A stretch of DNA of 64,000 nucleotides from Athripsodes cinereus (taxonomy: Eukaryota; Arthropoda; Insecta; Trichoptera; Leptoceridae), in assembly GCA_947579605.1 (NCBI GenBank), contig OX388325.1, forward strand, positions 4,273,572-4,337,571, in the 5' to 3' direction. The notes beneath the pieces are model-generated. The model was not told the DNA's origin. It was given only the letters and a program-made list of their open reading frames with translations, and ran no database searches. This document shows, one piece after another, positions 47,110 through 56,932 of the stretch. The translations under genes were made by a program, and so were the position numbers. The first letter of the stretch is position 1. Each line of letters starts with the position of its first letter.

Positions 47110-47600
47110 AGAATGATTTATTAATGTGAGTGTTAGTTTAAACTTTGTCGCGCAATACTATCTATATATATATATTACTTCATTTTATTTTGCTTTTACT
47201 CATGTATATAAATCGTTCCTGTGCGTCATTTTATTTGCATTTTTATGACATTGATAATAATTCTAAAAATAGGTATTTGTACGGCAAGCCGTCCCTGCAT
47301 GTATTGACGTACGTAAATACAGTATTTTTATTTCATATAAGTCTCGGAGGTTATTCGCAATACGTAGAGACAAACCGTACTTAGCGATCGACTACTGGTG
47401 AAATTTTCGACAATCTATCTACATGTACCGTATAATTATGCGTTATTGTTGCAGTTTTAGTCGAAAATTCATTTGTAGTCGATCGCCAAGTGCGTGTTTG
47501 TCTAGGGGGTCTGAATTTTTTGTTGTTTTTTTGACCGACATTATATTGTTTTTTTATATATATTTTTTTTTTATTGAAAATAAATCATTAAATATAAACA
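47110..47600. other. Stretch without recognisable gene
   Basis: The paired motifs CTTAGCGATCGACTACTGG (47381) and GTAGTCGATCGCCAAGTG (47475) are inverted and about 90 bases apart, perhaps ends of a small element. Nothing else. Confidence 0.4.
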
Positions 47601-47614
47601 AAATAAACAAGATA

Positions 47615-47618
<4 letters not shown>

Positions 47619-47692
<74 letters not shown>

Positions 47693-47857
47693 AAAGATAT
47701 ATCTGGGTTTGGTTATAAACCCAAATACAACCTTATACACCTTTCACACTAAGCTAAAAGCTTGTGCTGTGAAAGGGGAATTTGCCGGCACCTGGGATCG
47801 AACCACGGACCCCTTGTTCAGGAGGCCGAGATTCTACCTCCAGGCTACCGACGAACT
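47619..47857 (-). mobile_element. tRNA-derived SINE with 70-base A tail
   Basis: Reverse copy of the 30.2-kb SINE. An uninterrupted T run (47619-47688) is its A tail; the body and head follow with B-box complement GATCGAACC and A-box complement CTACCTCCAGGCTACC. Tail length and sequence fit a young insertion. Confidence 0.9.
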
Positions 47858-48009
47858 CCTACATATTTATCTACATATAACATTTCTTATACTTAATTTG
47901 TATTTAGATCTCACCCGGCGAAGCTGCATATTGCTAGCTTGTGTCCGGGCTAGATTTCCATATCAACAATTTAATTGTTGATCTGGAAATATTTTCACTG
48001 TTAATATAT

Positions 48010-48245
48010 TTTATGTATGTATATGCTTCTCTCGGCTAGAGGGACATCGAAGGAGTGTAGTCAAAGGATTCCGCACGTGGGGGGTTTTGGCCGGCCAGTC
48101 CTTCAGACTGCCCATCATGGCATCACTTGTGCGGACAAATTTGTTAGTGTAGAAATTTAATCGGATAAATGGAAGTCCCCAGACTTCTGAGCTATCCGGG
48201 TGGATGGTGGGTCTCCTTCAATGCTGACCGACACGAAAAGAAAAA
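48010..48245 (+). mobile_element. R1-clade LINE 3'UTR
   Basis: Sense counterpart of 22216-22440: GGCCGGCCAGTCCTTCAGAC, AATCGGATAAATGGAAGTCC, CTGAGCTATCCGGGTGG. No coding part. Confidence 0.7.
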
Positions 48246-48600
48246 GAAGACGGAGTAACAAGAGAAACGCGACAAAGCAAAAAATGTCTTCGTTTGCAAT
48301 AAAAAATAAAATAGATATTTGAGCATTTCATGTTCCAAAAATAGAAATGATATATTGAGCTAACATTATTTACCTACGAAATACATTGAAGGAATGATAA
48401 TGTACATAGTGTCTGCATATCGGATTTCTGCTAAGCCTGATTAATGGCTATCGATAAATTTAAGAATGAAAATGTTTGCGAATAAAAAAAAAACATGTAG
48501 GTAGTAGCTTAACGTATCGATAGTACAGTCCTGGCAACTTTATTTTTATATAAAAAATATATTGTTTGTTGATACTTAATTTCCTGACATATTTATTAAA

Positions 48601-48840
48601 TGATTAGAAAATGAGTTTAATTCACAATGTATTTAAATTATCACTTGATATTTATATGTAGATCTGCGACCGGTTTCGATACGCTAGTACCATTCACGAG
48701 CAGAATATAAACATCAGTTTATATCAGTTTATATTCTGCTCGTGAATGGTACTAGTGTATCGAAACCGGTCGCAGATCTACATATAAATATCAAGTGATA
48801 ATTTAAATACATTGTGAATTAAACTCATTTTCTAATCATG
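48601..48840. mobile_element. Snap-back repeat, family H2 copy 2
   Basis: Nearly identical to 29238-29460, including ATTCTGCTCGTGAATGGTAC, the GAAACCGGTC segment and flanking CATGTCGCGTAATTATCACA. The right arm has CTAGTGTATC where copy 1 has CTAGCGTATC. The shared right flank (GTGAATGCCAAA..CATCGAAAATATTT) shows the element continues beyond the palindrome. Confidence 0.8.
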
Positions 48841-48892
48841 TCGCGTAATTATCACATAGTGAATGCCAAAAACATCGAAAATATTTATTAAA

Positions 48893-49300
48893 AACTGAAA
48901 ATATATTTTCACAACATTTATTCAAACTCTAACGTTTTCGCCCACTTCAATGGGCATTCTCAAGAGTACTGAAATGTAAACATTACAAGTTTACATTCCG
49001 AATGTGGTGATCGACGTCTGAACGCAATGGAAGCTTTGGAAATATTTAAGCATCAGGATAATATTGTTAATATCCAAATTCCCGCTAAGTCCCCATTACT
49101 AGTTTACCCCGTCTCACCTAATGTTGTACCTACCAATGCCACTCCCCACTCTTCTACTTCAATCCCTGCACCCACCCCCTCTCCCCCCCCTCTGTGACCA
49201 CCTTCAATTTTTGTAGGGGACATTTTACCTTTCAGTACTCTTGAGAATGCCCATTGAAGTAGGCGAAAACGTTAGAGTTTGAATAAATGTGGTGCAAATT
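48893..49300 (+). mobile_element. Truncated Penelope-like element between inverted terminal repeats
   Basis: The outer arms (TATTCAAACTCTAACGTTTT at 48919 and its complement at 49270) are inverted. Between them, 48997-49197 is an open frame with SECGDRRLNAMEALEIFKHQ, which matches the C-terminal end of PLE proteins and the fragment at 468-610. The right arm holds ACTC (49237-49240), TTGAGAA, T, GCCC...GGC, GAAA (49265-49268), ACGT, TA, GAGT (49275-49278): the hammerhead-like order. This is the layout expected of a 5'-truncated PLE with an inverted upstream terminal repeat. Confidence 0.7.
48997..49197 (+). pseudogene. PLE protein C-terminus
   Basis: Sixty-six codons open to TGA at 49195-49197: SECGDRRLNAMEALEIFKHQ, then NIVNIQIPAKSPLL, and a Pro/Ser/Thr-rich end. 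RRLxAMEALxI resembles the helix closing the GIY-YIG domain of Penelope-like elements. No catalytic residues are included. Confidence 0.6.
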
Positions 49301-49578
49301 ATAAGTGTTTTTGATTGTTTATAAATGATTGAAAATGAATTTTCACAGTGTGAACACAAACACCCTTCAACAATTGAAAATATATTTAGTTTCGACTCTT
49401 ACTTTTTCCCTTTTTTTTAGATATTTATACGAGTCATTGTGGCAGTGGCGTACATTTCTATTATTTTTCTCTTTATTGGAATTTCCACAGGTTTGTTTTA
49501 CAGGTTTAACCAAAGTATCACAGGAGAGCCGGAGCCAAGAGAGAACTGTTGTCAATTATTGTCAGAGTGAGGAAAGTC

Positions 49579-49983
49579 TCATATCGTCCCTCTCCTGACT
49601 TACAGTCGTATCTGCCTAAATGTTAATTGTTCAGGAGAGCGTTTTTTGTGTTTTGTCGTGCATATTTTCGTCTCTCCTAGTTATAATATGATACAGTGTA
49701 AATATATTACATTATTTTATTAGTACCTATTCTTATATATCTCAGAATCATTTTTGTGATGAAATTTTGAAGAATTAGTAGATACAACACATTTTATTTA
49801 GAATAATTCGTAAATAAGTAATAAACAAATCAGAAGGCTATTCCAGGATAACGGTAACAGTTTCAGGTGTGATCTTCAGTGAGAACATGCAGGGCACATA
49901 TAAATACACATTAGTGATCATAACTCGATTTCGCCAAAAATGTCAGATACGACAGTTGAGGGAGTCAGAAGAGGGACGATATT
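49579..49983. mobile_element. Non-autonomous DNA element X, uninterrupted copy
   Basis: Inverted ends ATATCGTCCCTCTCCTGACT and the complement of AGTCAGAAGAGGGACGATAT. Matches, in reverse, 63209-63874. It lacks the 248-bp LINE insertion found there, so it serves as the empty-site reference (GTAAATATATTACATTATTT near 49708). Confidence 0.8.
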
Positions 49984-50175
49984 TGGGTCACGTGCTGCGC
50001 GGAGAAAAGTACCGTCTCCTCTAACTTGTGTTGGAGGGCATGATAGAAGGAAAACGGGGAATTGGCAGAAAGGAGATGTCCTGGCTGTGCAAAATTAAAG
50101 AGTGAACCGGAATTAGGACGATGGATGAACTGTTCAGAGTAGAATAGGACAGGGAGGTTTTTGCTGGAGTAAAGT
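49984..50175 (+). pseudogene. RTE-like LINE C-terminal fragment
   Basis: YLGHVLRGEKYRLL, then MIEGKRGIGRKEMSWLCKI with TAA/TGA stops, then MDELFRVE. Same C-terminal block as the fragments at 0.2 and 63.6 kb. It abuts the end of element X. Confidence 0.75.
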
Positions 50176-50265
50176 AAAGGTAAATTGAACTCATACGAGA
50201 CAGCATAATGTATATTGTGCTTATATATGTACATTTTGGGGCTTTAAAAGTTCTGCAGGGCTACT

Positions 50266-50706
50266 TTTGACTCAATTTAAATACGATCTTAATCTATGTA
50301 GTCTTGATCTTTATCATACGACGCGCGAAGGGACTATGGACAAAAATACCGCTCTGCCGTATCCGCAAAATTGGTATGCATGTATTTTTAACTAATAGTC
50401 ACTCTTTTTTCGTCGCTCTTGAGCCTTGGTTAAGTGCCAAGACTCACAGCCATACAGAAGGTTTGGGATGATACACGCATTGAACAGGCGACATTTTATC
50501 CTGCAGGGCTACTCTTGACACAATCTAAATACGACCTTAATCTAGTCTTGATCTTAATCATACGACGCACGAAGGGACTATGGTCAAAAACACCGCGCTA
50601 CCGCTACCGCGCGATCAGCACGCGCGTATTTTTGGCCTATAGTCACTTCACGCATTGTATGATTAAGAATTAGATCGTATTTAGATTTTGTCAAGAGTAG
50701 TCCTGG
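50266..50706. mobile_element. One and a half copies of the GGGCTACTCTTGACA MITE
   Basis: A half copy at 50266-50400 is joined through a LINE-like scrap (GAGCCTTGGTTAAGTGCCAA, the complement of 5515-5535) to a complete foldback at 50503-50706 (GGGCTACTCTTGACACAATC to GACTACTCTTGACAAAATC in complement). Confidence 0.75.
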
Positions 50707-50769
50707 GAAACCATATCGCTAACTGCAGCAAGTGTTCACAAGCTAAAATGCTCACAAAGATCTATGGAA

Positions 50770-51118
50770 TGACGAATGTTAGGGGCGAGTCTGAGAGATT
50801 AAATTAGAAACGAAGACATCAGATACCTAACAAAAATCACAGATATTATGGATCGTGTTTCAAAGCTTAAGTTGCAATGGGCGGTTCATGTTGCGAGACG
50901 AAACGACGGTAAATGGACTCCTAGAATCCTCAAATGGCGACCATGGAGTAGCAAAAGAAGCATCGGCTGACCGCAAAAGAGATGGACTGACGACATTACT
51001 CCAATCGCGGGAAGGAAGTGGATACAGAGGGGCACAGGACCGCGACGTTTGGAAGAGTTTGGAAGAGGCCTATATCCAGCAGTGGAGAGATGGCTGACTA
51101 AGAAGAAGAAGAAGTCCT
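50770..51118 (+). pseudogene. RTE-like LINE 3' end
   Basis: Encodes ITDIMDRVSKLKLQWAVHV, ARRNDGKWTPRILKWRPWSS, then KRSIGRPQKRWTDDITPI and a GLYPAVERWL end, with at least one frameshift. Ends (AAG)n at 51100-51117. AGGCCTATATCCAGCAGTGG is the usual last stretch of this LINE type. Confidence 0.8.
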
Positions 51119-51539
51119 GCTGAGAGAATTAGTAGCAGTTACGTTTTTGGTCTTTGTTTATATGTTATAAAGGAGAGTGTTAAATAGAGAAGGTTAATTA
51201 GAAATTATAACTCGCGATTTTTTGCCGTTTTGATTAATATTGATAATTATCCTCAGGGATATCGGGTTTATAATATATAGTTGGAAGATACATTAATAAG
51301 TTTTCCTCCTACACGAAACTGTTGGCCAATTGGACTTTAATTAAAAGTTTATGTTATAATAGTTTGGGTGGTGGTGATGAAAGTGATAGGATAGAATGAC
51401 TATTAGTTTAAGGAAGGCTGTTAATCAAACATTAACCAATTAATGAGTTAACGAATTTCCGTTAAATTTGCGATTAAATTTTCAATTAAGCTTAATTTCT
51501 TTTTATTTCACTACTACTACTTGTCCCTTAACCATTTTT

Positions 51540-51985
51540 CCGTACAGCTTATCACTGGACATGGGCAGTTAAGAGGTAAACTTTTTGAGCTAGCATTGAC
51601 CGATAATCCATGGTGCACATGTGGGACAGGAGCTCAATATGCGGAATCCTTTGGGAATGTCCTTTGAAAATGGATGCAAGAGAGGAAATGATTCTGGGTA
51701 TGACTGTTGACACTCCTCGACCCATCTGGTTTGGGGAAGTGTTTCTAAATGCCACAAACGCTTCACGCTTTAAGTCATTCGTAGATGTGTGGGTCTCAAG
51801 ATGGGATCTGCTGCGTCAGCCGGGTCCCCCGCCCACTGTCGTGGTAGGATCGTAGATGCCAACACTGACATAGTTGTATTAGAATAGAGAGAGTCCAAAT
51901 ATTAAAAAAATCTTCACCTAAACGGATAAATAGGAGTCCTTGGACTCCTGAAATATCCGAGAAATAAAGATATTTCAACATTTTT
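51540..51985 (+). pseudogene. R1-clade LINE C-terminal fragment
   Basis: TGHGQLRGKLFELALTDNPW, then CTCGTGAQYAES with later WECPLKMDAREEMILGMTVD, TPRPIWFGE and RFKSFVDVWVSRWDLLRQP in a second frame. Same arrangement as 22.77-23.45 kb. A single-base frame change separates the zinc motif halves. Confidence 0.8.
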
Positions 51986-51989
51986 ATTT

Positions 51990-52780
51990 CAAATTTAATT
52001 TCAGCACATGTTCATCCGGGAGTATCTAGTTTTTATGGTCTTGACATTTAACCCTCAAACAGCATATTTTTGACGCATCTCAACATGCTGTGCGTTTCGC
52101 AAAGTTTTGGAGACAGTTTTATCAGTTTTTGGAGATTGGTTTGCTGAATATCGACACTATAAATGAATAAACAAGCGGTTGTCTGGGTTTTTTCCATGAG
52201 TACTGTAATCTATAGTTTGTTATTGAGATAACTCAATATCTACACACTAATATTAACCACTACTCTAGACTTGGTTCTCTGAAGATACTGGAAATTAATA
52301 AAAATCTTAATACTATCAATAAAGTGGTGAACAAGAGCTTAACTTCAAATTCACCCCTTCTTACACAGTTCCCAATTCGGAGAAGTCATCATCCCCCGCA
52401 TAACGGTCACCATTAGCACAAAGGTTTTGGATTAATAGATTATATTAGATAGATTAGTCAAATATTGCGCTTGAGAATGACAGGATTTGTACTACCTCTG
52501 GTCCTAATCTAATAGTAGGTACGTACCAATGATTCGTTGTGAGTATTTTTCTAAGTGTACACCACAGTCACATGCTCCGGATTCGTTTTGTAGGAAGCCC
52601 CATCACTTTGTCATTAACATATTAACGATTAACTTAGTGAAATTTTGGTTAACAGTGTCTAGGTCTGATTATTAGAATCATTATGCTTGCGCCCATAGTA
52701 TTATTGTATGTACTATTTATTAATAATTCTGTGGACATTGAATGCAAATGGTAACAGTATTATATTTCGTGGGAAACAAT
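51990..52780. other. Stretch with small LINE scraps
   Basis: Pieces related to the 6.9-kb fragment lie at 52040-52160 (TTTTTGACGCATCTCAACAT, GCTGTGCGTTT) and 52555-52610 (CACAGTCACATGCTCCGGAT). Nothing else recognised. Confidence 0.5.
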
Positions 52781-52783
52781 CAA

Positions 52784-54175
52784 AATAGTTGTATTAATAA
52801 GGGTTTTTATAATTGGGTTATGTTGAGCGATGTTGAAATTGTATACATTAATGTATACTAGCAATTATGCCAATAGAAACCAAAATAATCTTCTCAGAAT
52901 TGTCTTAAATCTAGCGAGGTAATTTGTTATAATTATTTTAGGAACATGTGTACATGTAGGAACGTGTAGGAACATGTCTCAGAATACTAGTACGCGAAGA
53001 TAATAAAAGTCTCACTTATTTTAGAGGCATTAACTACATATGTAACAATTTCTAGACATTGTTAAATTAAATATTTAAACTTGAATTACCATGTTTATTT
53101 GTTACATTAATTTAATATAATAGTTGTATTAATAAGGGTTTTTATAATTGGGTTATATTGAGCGATGTTGAAATTGTATACATTAATGTATACTAGCAAT
53201 TAAACCAATAGAAACTAAAATAATCGTCTAAGAATTGTCTTAAATCTAGCGAGGCAATTTGTTATAATTATTTTAGGAACATGTGTACATGTAGGAACGT
53301 GTAGGAACATGTCTCCGAATACTAGTACGCGAAGATAATAAAAGTCTCGCTTATTTTAGAGGCATTAAGGGGCCCCTTTAGCAAAAACGATAAAACATTC
53401 AATTTTCAACAAGTTTGGTACACAAACTCTCAAAACTTGTTGACCCTACGAACATTTTGATTTGATAAAATATGAAAACAAATATTAATTACCAATATCA
53501 AACTTTAACTTTAAAAAAAAACTCGATTTTAGCTTCATAGTATTCGTTTATAAAAAAGCATATTTCTAAAAATCGAATTCGGGGGTGTGTTTTGTACATA
53601 AATGCACGAGAATCCTACAAATTTCCATATGATTATTTAAATATTGAGAATACTTAGATAGTTATTACAATTATAGAACAAAAAAAATCTATTTTTTTTG
53701 TTTTTTTCATGCATATTGACCGACTTAAAAAATATTTTTTTTGATAAAAATTTCTCATTTTTTGAAACCAAAAATCACCACATGAACTCAATTTTTTGTG
53801 TACTAAAAAAAGTTTGCTAAAATCTATAGTATTTATATACTTGATAGGATGAATAAAAAAAATATATTTAACAAATAATTTGTATTTTGATATAACAAAG
53901 AGTACCGAAATAAATCTCGTCAGTCTGCGATTTATTTATTTTATAGTAAAAAACTAATATTGGGAATAAATATTTGATTTTTTATTTTATCAAATCAATA
54001 TGTTCGCAAGGGCTAATAAGTTTTGGTAGTTCTTCTATCAAATTTGTTGAAAATAGAAAATTTTACCGTTTTTGCTAAACGGGGCCCTTAATACATATGT
54101 AACAATTTCTAGACATTGTTAAATTAAATATTTAAACTTGAATTACCATGTTTATTTGTTACATTAATTTAAAAT
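52784..54175. repeat. Direct duplication of a 335-bp unit, second copy interrupted
   Basis: Unit 1 is 52784-53118; unit 2 is 53119-53364 plus 54092-54175. They share AATAGTTGTATTAATAAGGG, CATTAATGTATACTAGCAAT and GAACATGTGTACATGTAGG with few differences. Unit 2 is split by a TTAA-flanked element. The end of each unit (TACCATGTTTATTTGTTACA) is also an arm of the snap-back at 54137-54335. Confidence 0.9.
53369..54087. mobile_element. 719-bp TTAA-targeted MITE (piggyBac-like insertion behaviour)
   Basis: Ends GGGGCCCCTTTAGCAAAAAC and, in complement, GGGCCCCGTTTAGCAAAAAC are terminal inverted repeats of over 50 bases with mismatches. TTAA occurs at both borders (53365-53368 and 54088-54091), while the uninterrupted unit 1 has a single TTAA at the same place (GGCATTAACTACATATG). 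No ORF. TTAA duplication is the hallmark of the piggyBac superfamily, although the terminus is GGGG rather than the usual CCC-type. Confidence 0.85.
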
Positions 54176-54335
54176 ACGCTATCGCGATTTCAGTGCACTT
54201 GCACCATTGACGAGCTTTTCAAGACTTGAAAAGCTCATGAAAAAAAGTCTTGAAAAGCTCGACAATGGTGCAGGTGCACTGAAATCGCGATAGCGTATTT
54301 TAAATTAATGTAACAAATAAACATAGTAATTCAAG
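54137..54335. mobile_element. Snap-back repeat with hammerhead-like arms (family H4)
   Basis: Arms 54137-54227 and 54245-54335 are about 97% complementary. The plus-sense arm: AAAAGC (54253-54258), TCGACAA, T, GGTGC AGGT GCACT (54267-54280), GAAA (54281-54284), TCGCGA, TA, GC, with TTTT following. Same spacing as H2 although the sequence is unrelated. Confidence 0.75.
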
Positions 54336-54422
54336 TTATATTTTATTTAAAAATAATAAAAGTCATTTGGAGGTCAACTACATACTGTGTTTTGTTTTCA
54401 ATTTATCTTGAAATGGGCTTTC

Positions 54423-54460
54423 AACAAGTACCTTCGGTCTATTGACCGAAGGTACTTGTT
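54423..54460. repeat. Perfect 17-bp hairpin in PLE-type tail
   Basis: AACAAGTACCTTCGGTC (54423-54439), loop TATT, exact complement at 54444-54460. The arm resembles the AACTTCCACCAAGAACCTTCGGTC tail behind the H1 snap-backs. Confidence 0.85.
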
Positions 54461-54930
54461 GTTATTACATCGTTATTACATCGAAATTTTAATATTTTAT
54501 GTCATACGATCATTCCCAATTAGCTGTAGATAATTATTATTTCATAGCTGTACCTACATTTAATTCTGTGTTGACACAAAACAAAGGAACGGCAAAGAAA
54601 TACTTATTGTTTTGTTTAAACAGTGATATTGTGTTTCATTAAACAAATAGACAAGACAATCTTATAACTATACAAATTGGTTCACGTGTATCGTCTATTT
54701 TCTTTCGTAGTAGCTATTTTAACTAACGCATTTTGTATACACAATTGATTCCCGAAATGGTCAAGGTGGACCCCCAGGGGTCCACGGGAGACTCGACGGG
54801 GATCTACGTTGGCGTGACAAAAATATGGGGGTTCGGGAGTCGTAAACGGAAGTCCACGAATCCATAGTTAGTTAGATCAAATCTTCACATTTTTTCGTTG
54901 GATTGAGTATCGGATATTCGGTAAAATTAC
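54461..54930. other. Stretch without recognisable gene
   Basis: GGTCAAGGTGGACCCCCAGG and GGGTCCACGGGAGAC at 54760-54795 look like a hAT (Charlie-like) remnant. Otherwise nothing. Confidence 0.4.
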
Positions 54931-54933
54931 CAG

Positions 54934-55172
54934 CAGGGCTACTCTCGACAAAACTAAACACGATCTTAATCTAGTCTTGATCTTGATCATACGACGCACG
55001 AAGTGACTATTGGCCAAAAATACACGCAAACCGATCGCGCGTTAGCGGTAGCGCGGTGTTTTTGACCATAATCCCTTCGTGCGTCGTATGATCAAGATCA
55101 AGACAATAAACAATACCTCAAATTATAAGACTAGATTAAGATCGTGTTTAGTTTTGTCAAGAGGTAGCCTGC
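54934..55172. mobile_element. Palindromic MITE, family GGGCTACTCTTGACA
   Basis: Best copy of the 1.44-kb family: GGGCTACTCTCGACAAAACT to TTTTGTCAAGAGGTAGCC, with a short unrelated segment (AATAAACAATACCTCAAATT) inserted in the right arm at 55104-55129. Confidence 0.85.
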
Positions 55173-55439
55173 AGATGTACCTACTTAATTATTCGAGTAA
55201 ATATTTTTTAAGAAATCCGAGGAGTTTTTGAAATATTTTAAATTCTTATACCATTTTGAAAATTCATCAAATTTTCAATAAATTAATATTAAGTAAAACT
55301 AAAATGAGTTATTGTGTTTTTCCGTATATTTAAATTTTGTTTTTGATGTGACAAAATACTTAATTGTGATGTATGTACTCGTACACATTATTCTTGAAAA
55401 GATAAAAAATGCATTTTCTAAACAAAAATACTTTCAAAT

Positions 55440-55572
55440 AAATAATAAATCTTTATTGACCATAACTTTACACAAATACATAAGCAATAAAATACAACAT
55501 TACAAAACGTGTCAATTAATAAAATTAGGCCAAAAGGCGGACTTGTTGCTGAGCAACGTCTTCCAGTCAACC
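55440..55572 (-). mobile_element. LINE 3' tail fragment
   Basis: AATAATAAATCTTTATTGAC, GGCGGACTTGTTGCTGAGCA, TCTTCCAGTCAACCC. Minus-strand copy of the 14.9/39.1-kb tail family. Confidence 0.6.
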
Positions 55573-55737
55573 CTAAAACATTAACATAAAAAAATAGGTT
55601 TATGCTTACCCAAATAATCAAAAATAAACAAATAAAAAATATTAAAAAAATAATAATAATTAAAGTACAGGAACCCAAGGAGACAATGTTTTAAATTTAT
55701 AAATAAATATTCACTGTGTCGGTGTTAAGGTAGTAGA

Positions 55738-55925
55738 ATTCCATATCGAAACAATAAAACAGGTGTTTTATTCTACTAAAGATTTTATTTTGTGAGAGAG
55801 ACGTCTTTCGTCTTATGAGGACATTGTCAATCGATTGACAATGTCCTCATAAGACGAAAGACGTCTCTCTCACAAAATAAAATCTTTAGTAGAATAAAAC
55901 ACCTGTTTTATTGTTTCGATATAAA
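55738..55925. mobile_element. Snap-back repeat with hammerhead-like arms (family H5)
   Basis: Arms of about 93 bases meet at TCAATCGATTGA (55827-55838) with no loop. The plus-sense arm: TTGACAA (55835-55841), T, GTC CTCATAA GAC (55843-55855), GAAA (55856-55859), GACGTC (55860-55865), TC. Stem I of this arm would run into the palindrome centre and is not formed, so the arm lost its start. Confidence 0.65.
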
Positions 55926-56077
55926 TAAATATATTATAGGTACATACATAAATAATAAATACATACAATAAATAATAATAACCAATCCAATCCAACCAAT
56001 CTCATTAAAAAAAAGTTTAGCTATCTATCCCATCTCGACCTTGGTTTCACATGAAAAAAATGACACCACATTGTCTG

Positions 56078-56440
56078 TATTTCTAGACTGCGTTTCGGCC
56101 ACATGCGCCTGGATTCACACTTGTTCCGAATCGGTTTGGTTGAATCTCCCGAGTGTGGTTGGGACGAAGAAACGCCGGATCATAGCATCCTAGGATTTCC
56201 AATTTGGGACGCCATGGACATATATTTTAAATTCGTGCGTACGTTGAGTACCTTATTAATAGTGTCTCCCTTCTTGGACTGAACTCTCAACAATTTAATG
56301 AGCTTATTTTTTAATGTATCCAAATGAATATGATCCTCATATGAATATTTTTCGTTTTCTCTTGTTTTTTTTTCTCGCTTAAAATATAATATATATGATG
56401 ATTTGTATGGCCATAACATTCAACGGGATGAGCCTCCATA
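56078..56440 (+). pseudogene. Non-LTR retrotransposon C-terminal fragment
   Basis: RLRFGHMRLDSHLFRIGLVE, then SPECGWDEETPDHSILGFPI, a degenerate RFGH..CxC..HxxxxCP end as in I/Jockey-group LINEs, and a Leu-rich tail. The second cysteine pair is lost (CGW, ILGFP). Confidence 0.7.
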
Positions 56441-56843
56441 AAAAAAAAACATGTGATTAAACATAATACAAAGGCATATTTACCAAATAAATGTCAACTC
56501 AATCAAAAAGTTTTATATGTTTTTATATGTTTTTATATGTTCATATTTTTGACAGTTAACAGTGACAGACGTATTTCTTTTTACTTATTAAATAAATTAA
56601 TTTTAACTAGTCTAAAGTTGACAGACATTAACAATTATTTGTATAACTGTGAATTAAAACCTGGTGCGTTTAACGATAATATTCATATCTCTCATGTCAC
56701 ATATATAAGGTACGCATTACGTTATTTTTGTCATATATGCACCTTACATACTGACAAGTTCTTATTCATGAATCAAGTGGGTAGCTGATATATTTACTAT
56801 AATCTCACTAAAGTATTTATATAAGTATCGTGTCAAGGCCGCC
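56441..56843. other. AT-rich flank of the full-length LINE
   Basis: A 111-codon frame at 56453-56788 without recognisable motif. TTTTATATGTTTTTATATG is a small tandem repeat at 56510-56540. No gene supported. Confidence 0.4.
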
Positions 56844-56932
56844 GTGAGCGACCGTAGCTGAGTTGGTTGACGCGCCGTTCATCTGCACTAAGTTTATTCC
56901 GAAGCCGTGAGTTCGATCCCAGCAGTGATCAC
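56844..56932 (+). promoter_or_regulatory. tRNA-like sequence with pol III A and B boxes upstream of LINE ORF1
   Basis: TAGCTGAGTTGG (56855-56866) matches an A box. GTTCGATCC (56911-56919) is a B box within GTGAGTTCGATCCCAGC, a T-arm-like hairpin. GTGA at 56844 can pair with TCAC at 56929-56932 as a remnant acceptor stem. The spacing (about 45 bases between boxes) is somewhat long for a tRNA gene. It lies 52 bases before the ORF1 ATG. Either the LINE's own promoter region or a SINE head that it captured. Confidence 0.65.

Noticed and set aside
47423..47692. Frame ending in a long poly-Phe run
   Set aside because: Translation of the A tail (T run) of a reverse SINE.
54934..55172. MITE family GGGCTACTCTTGACA as another hammerhead-bearing snap-back
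   Set aside because: It is palindromic, but no CUGANGA-like core, GAAA or UH arrangement can be placed between stems.
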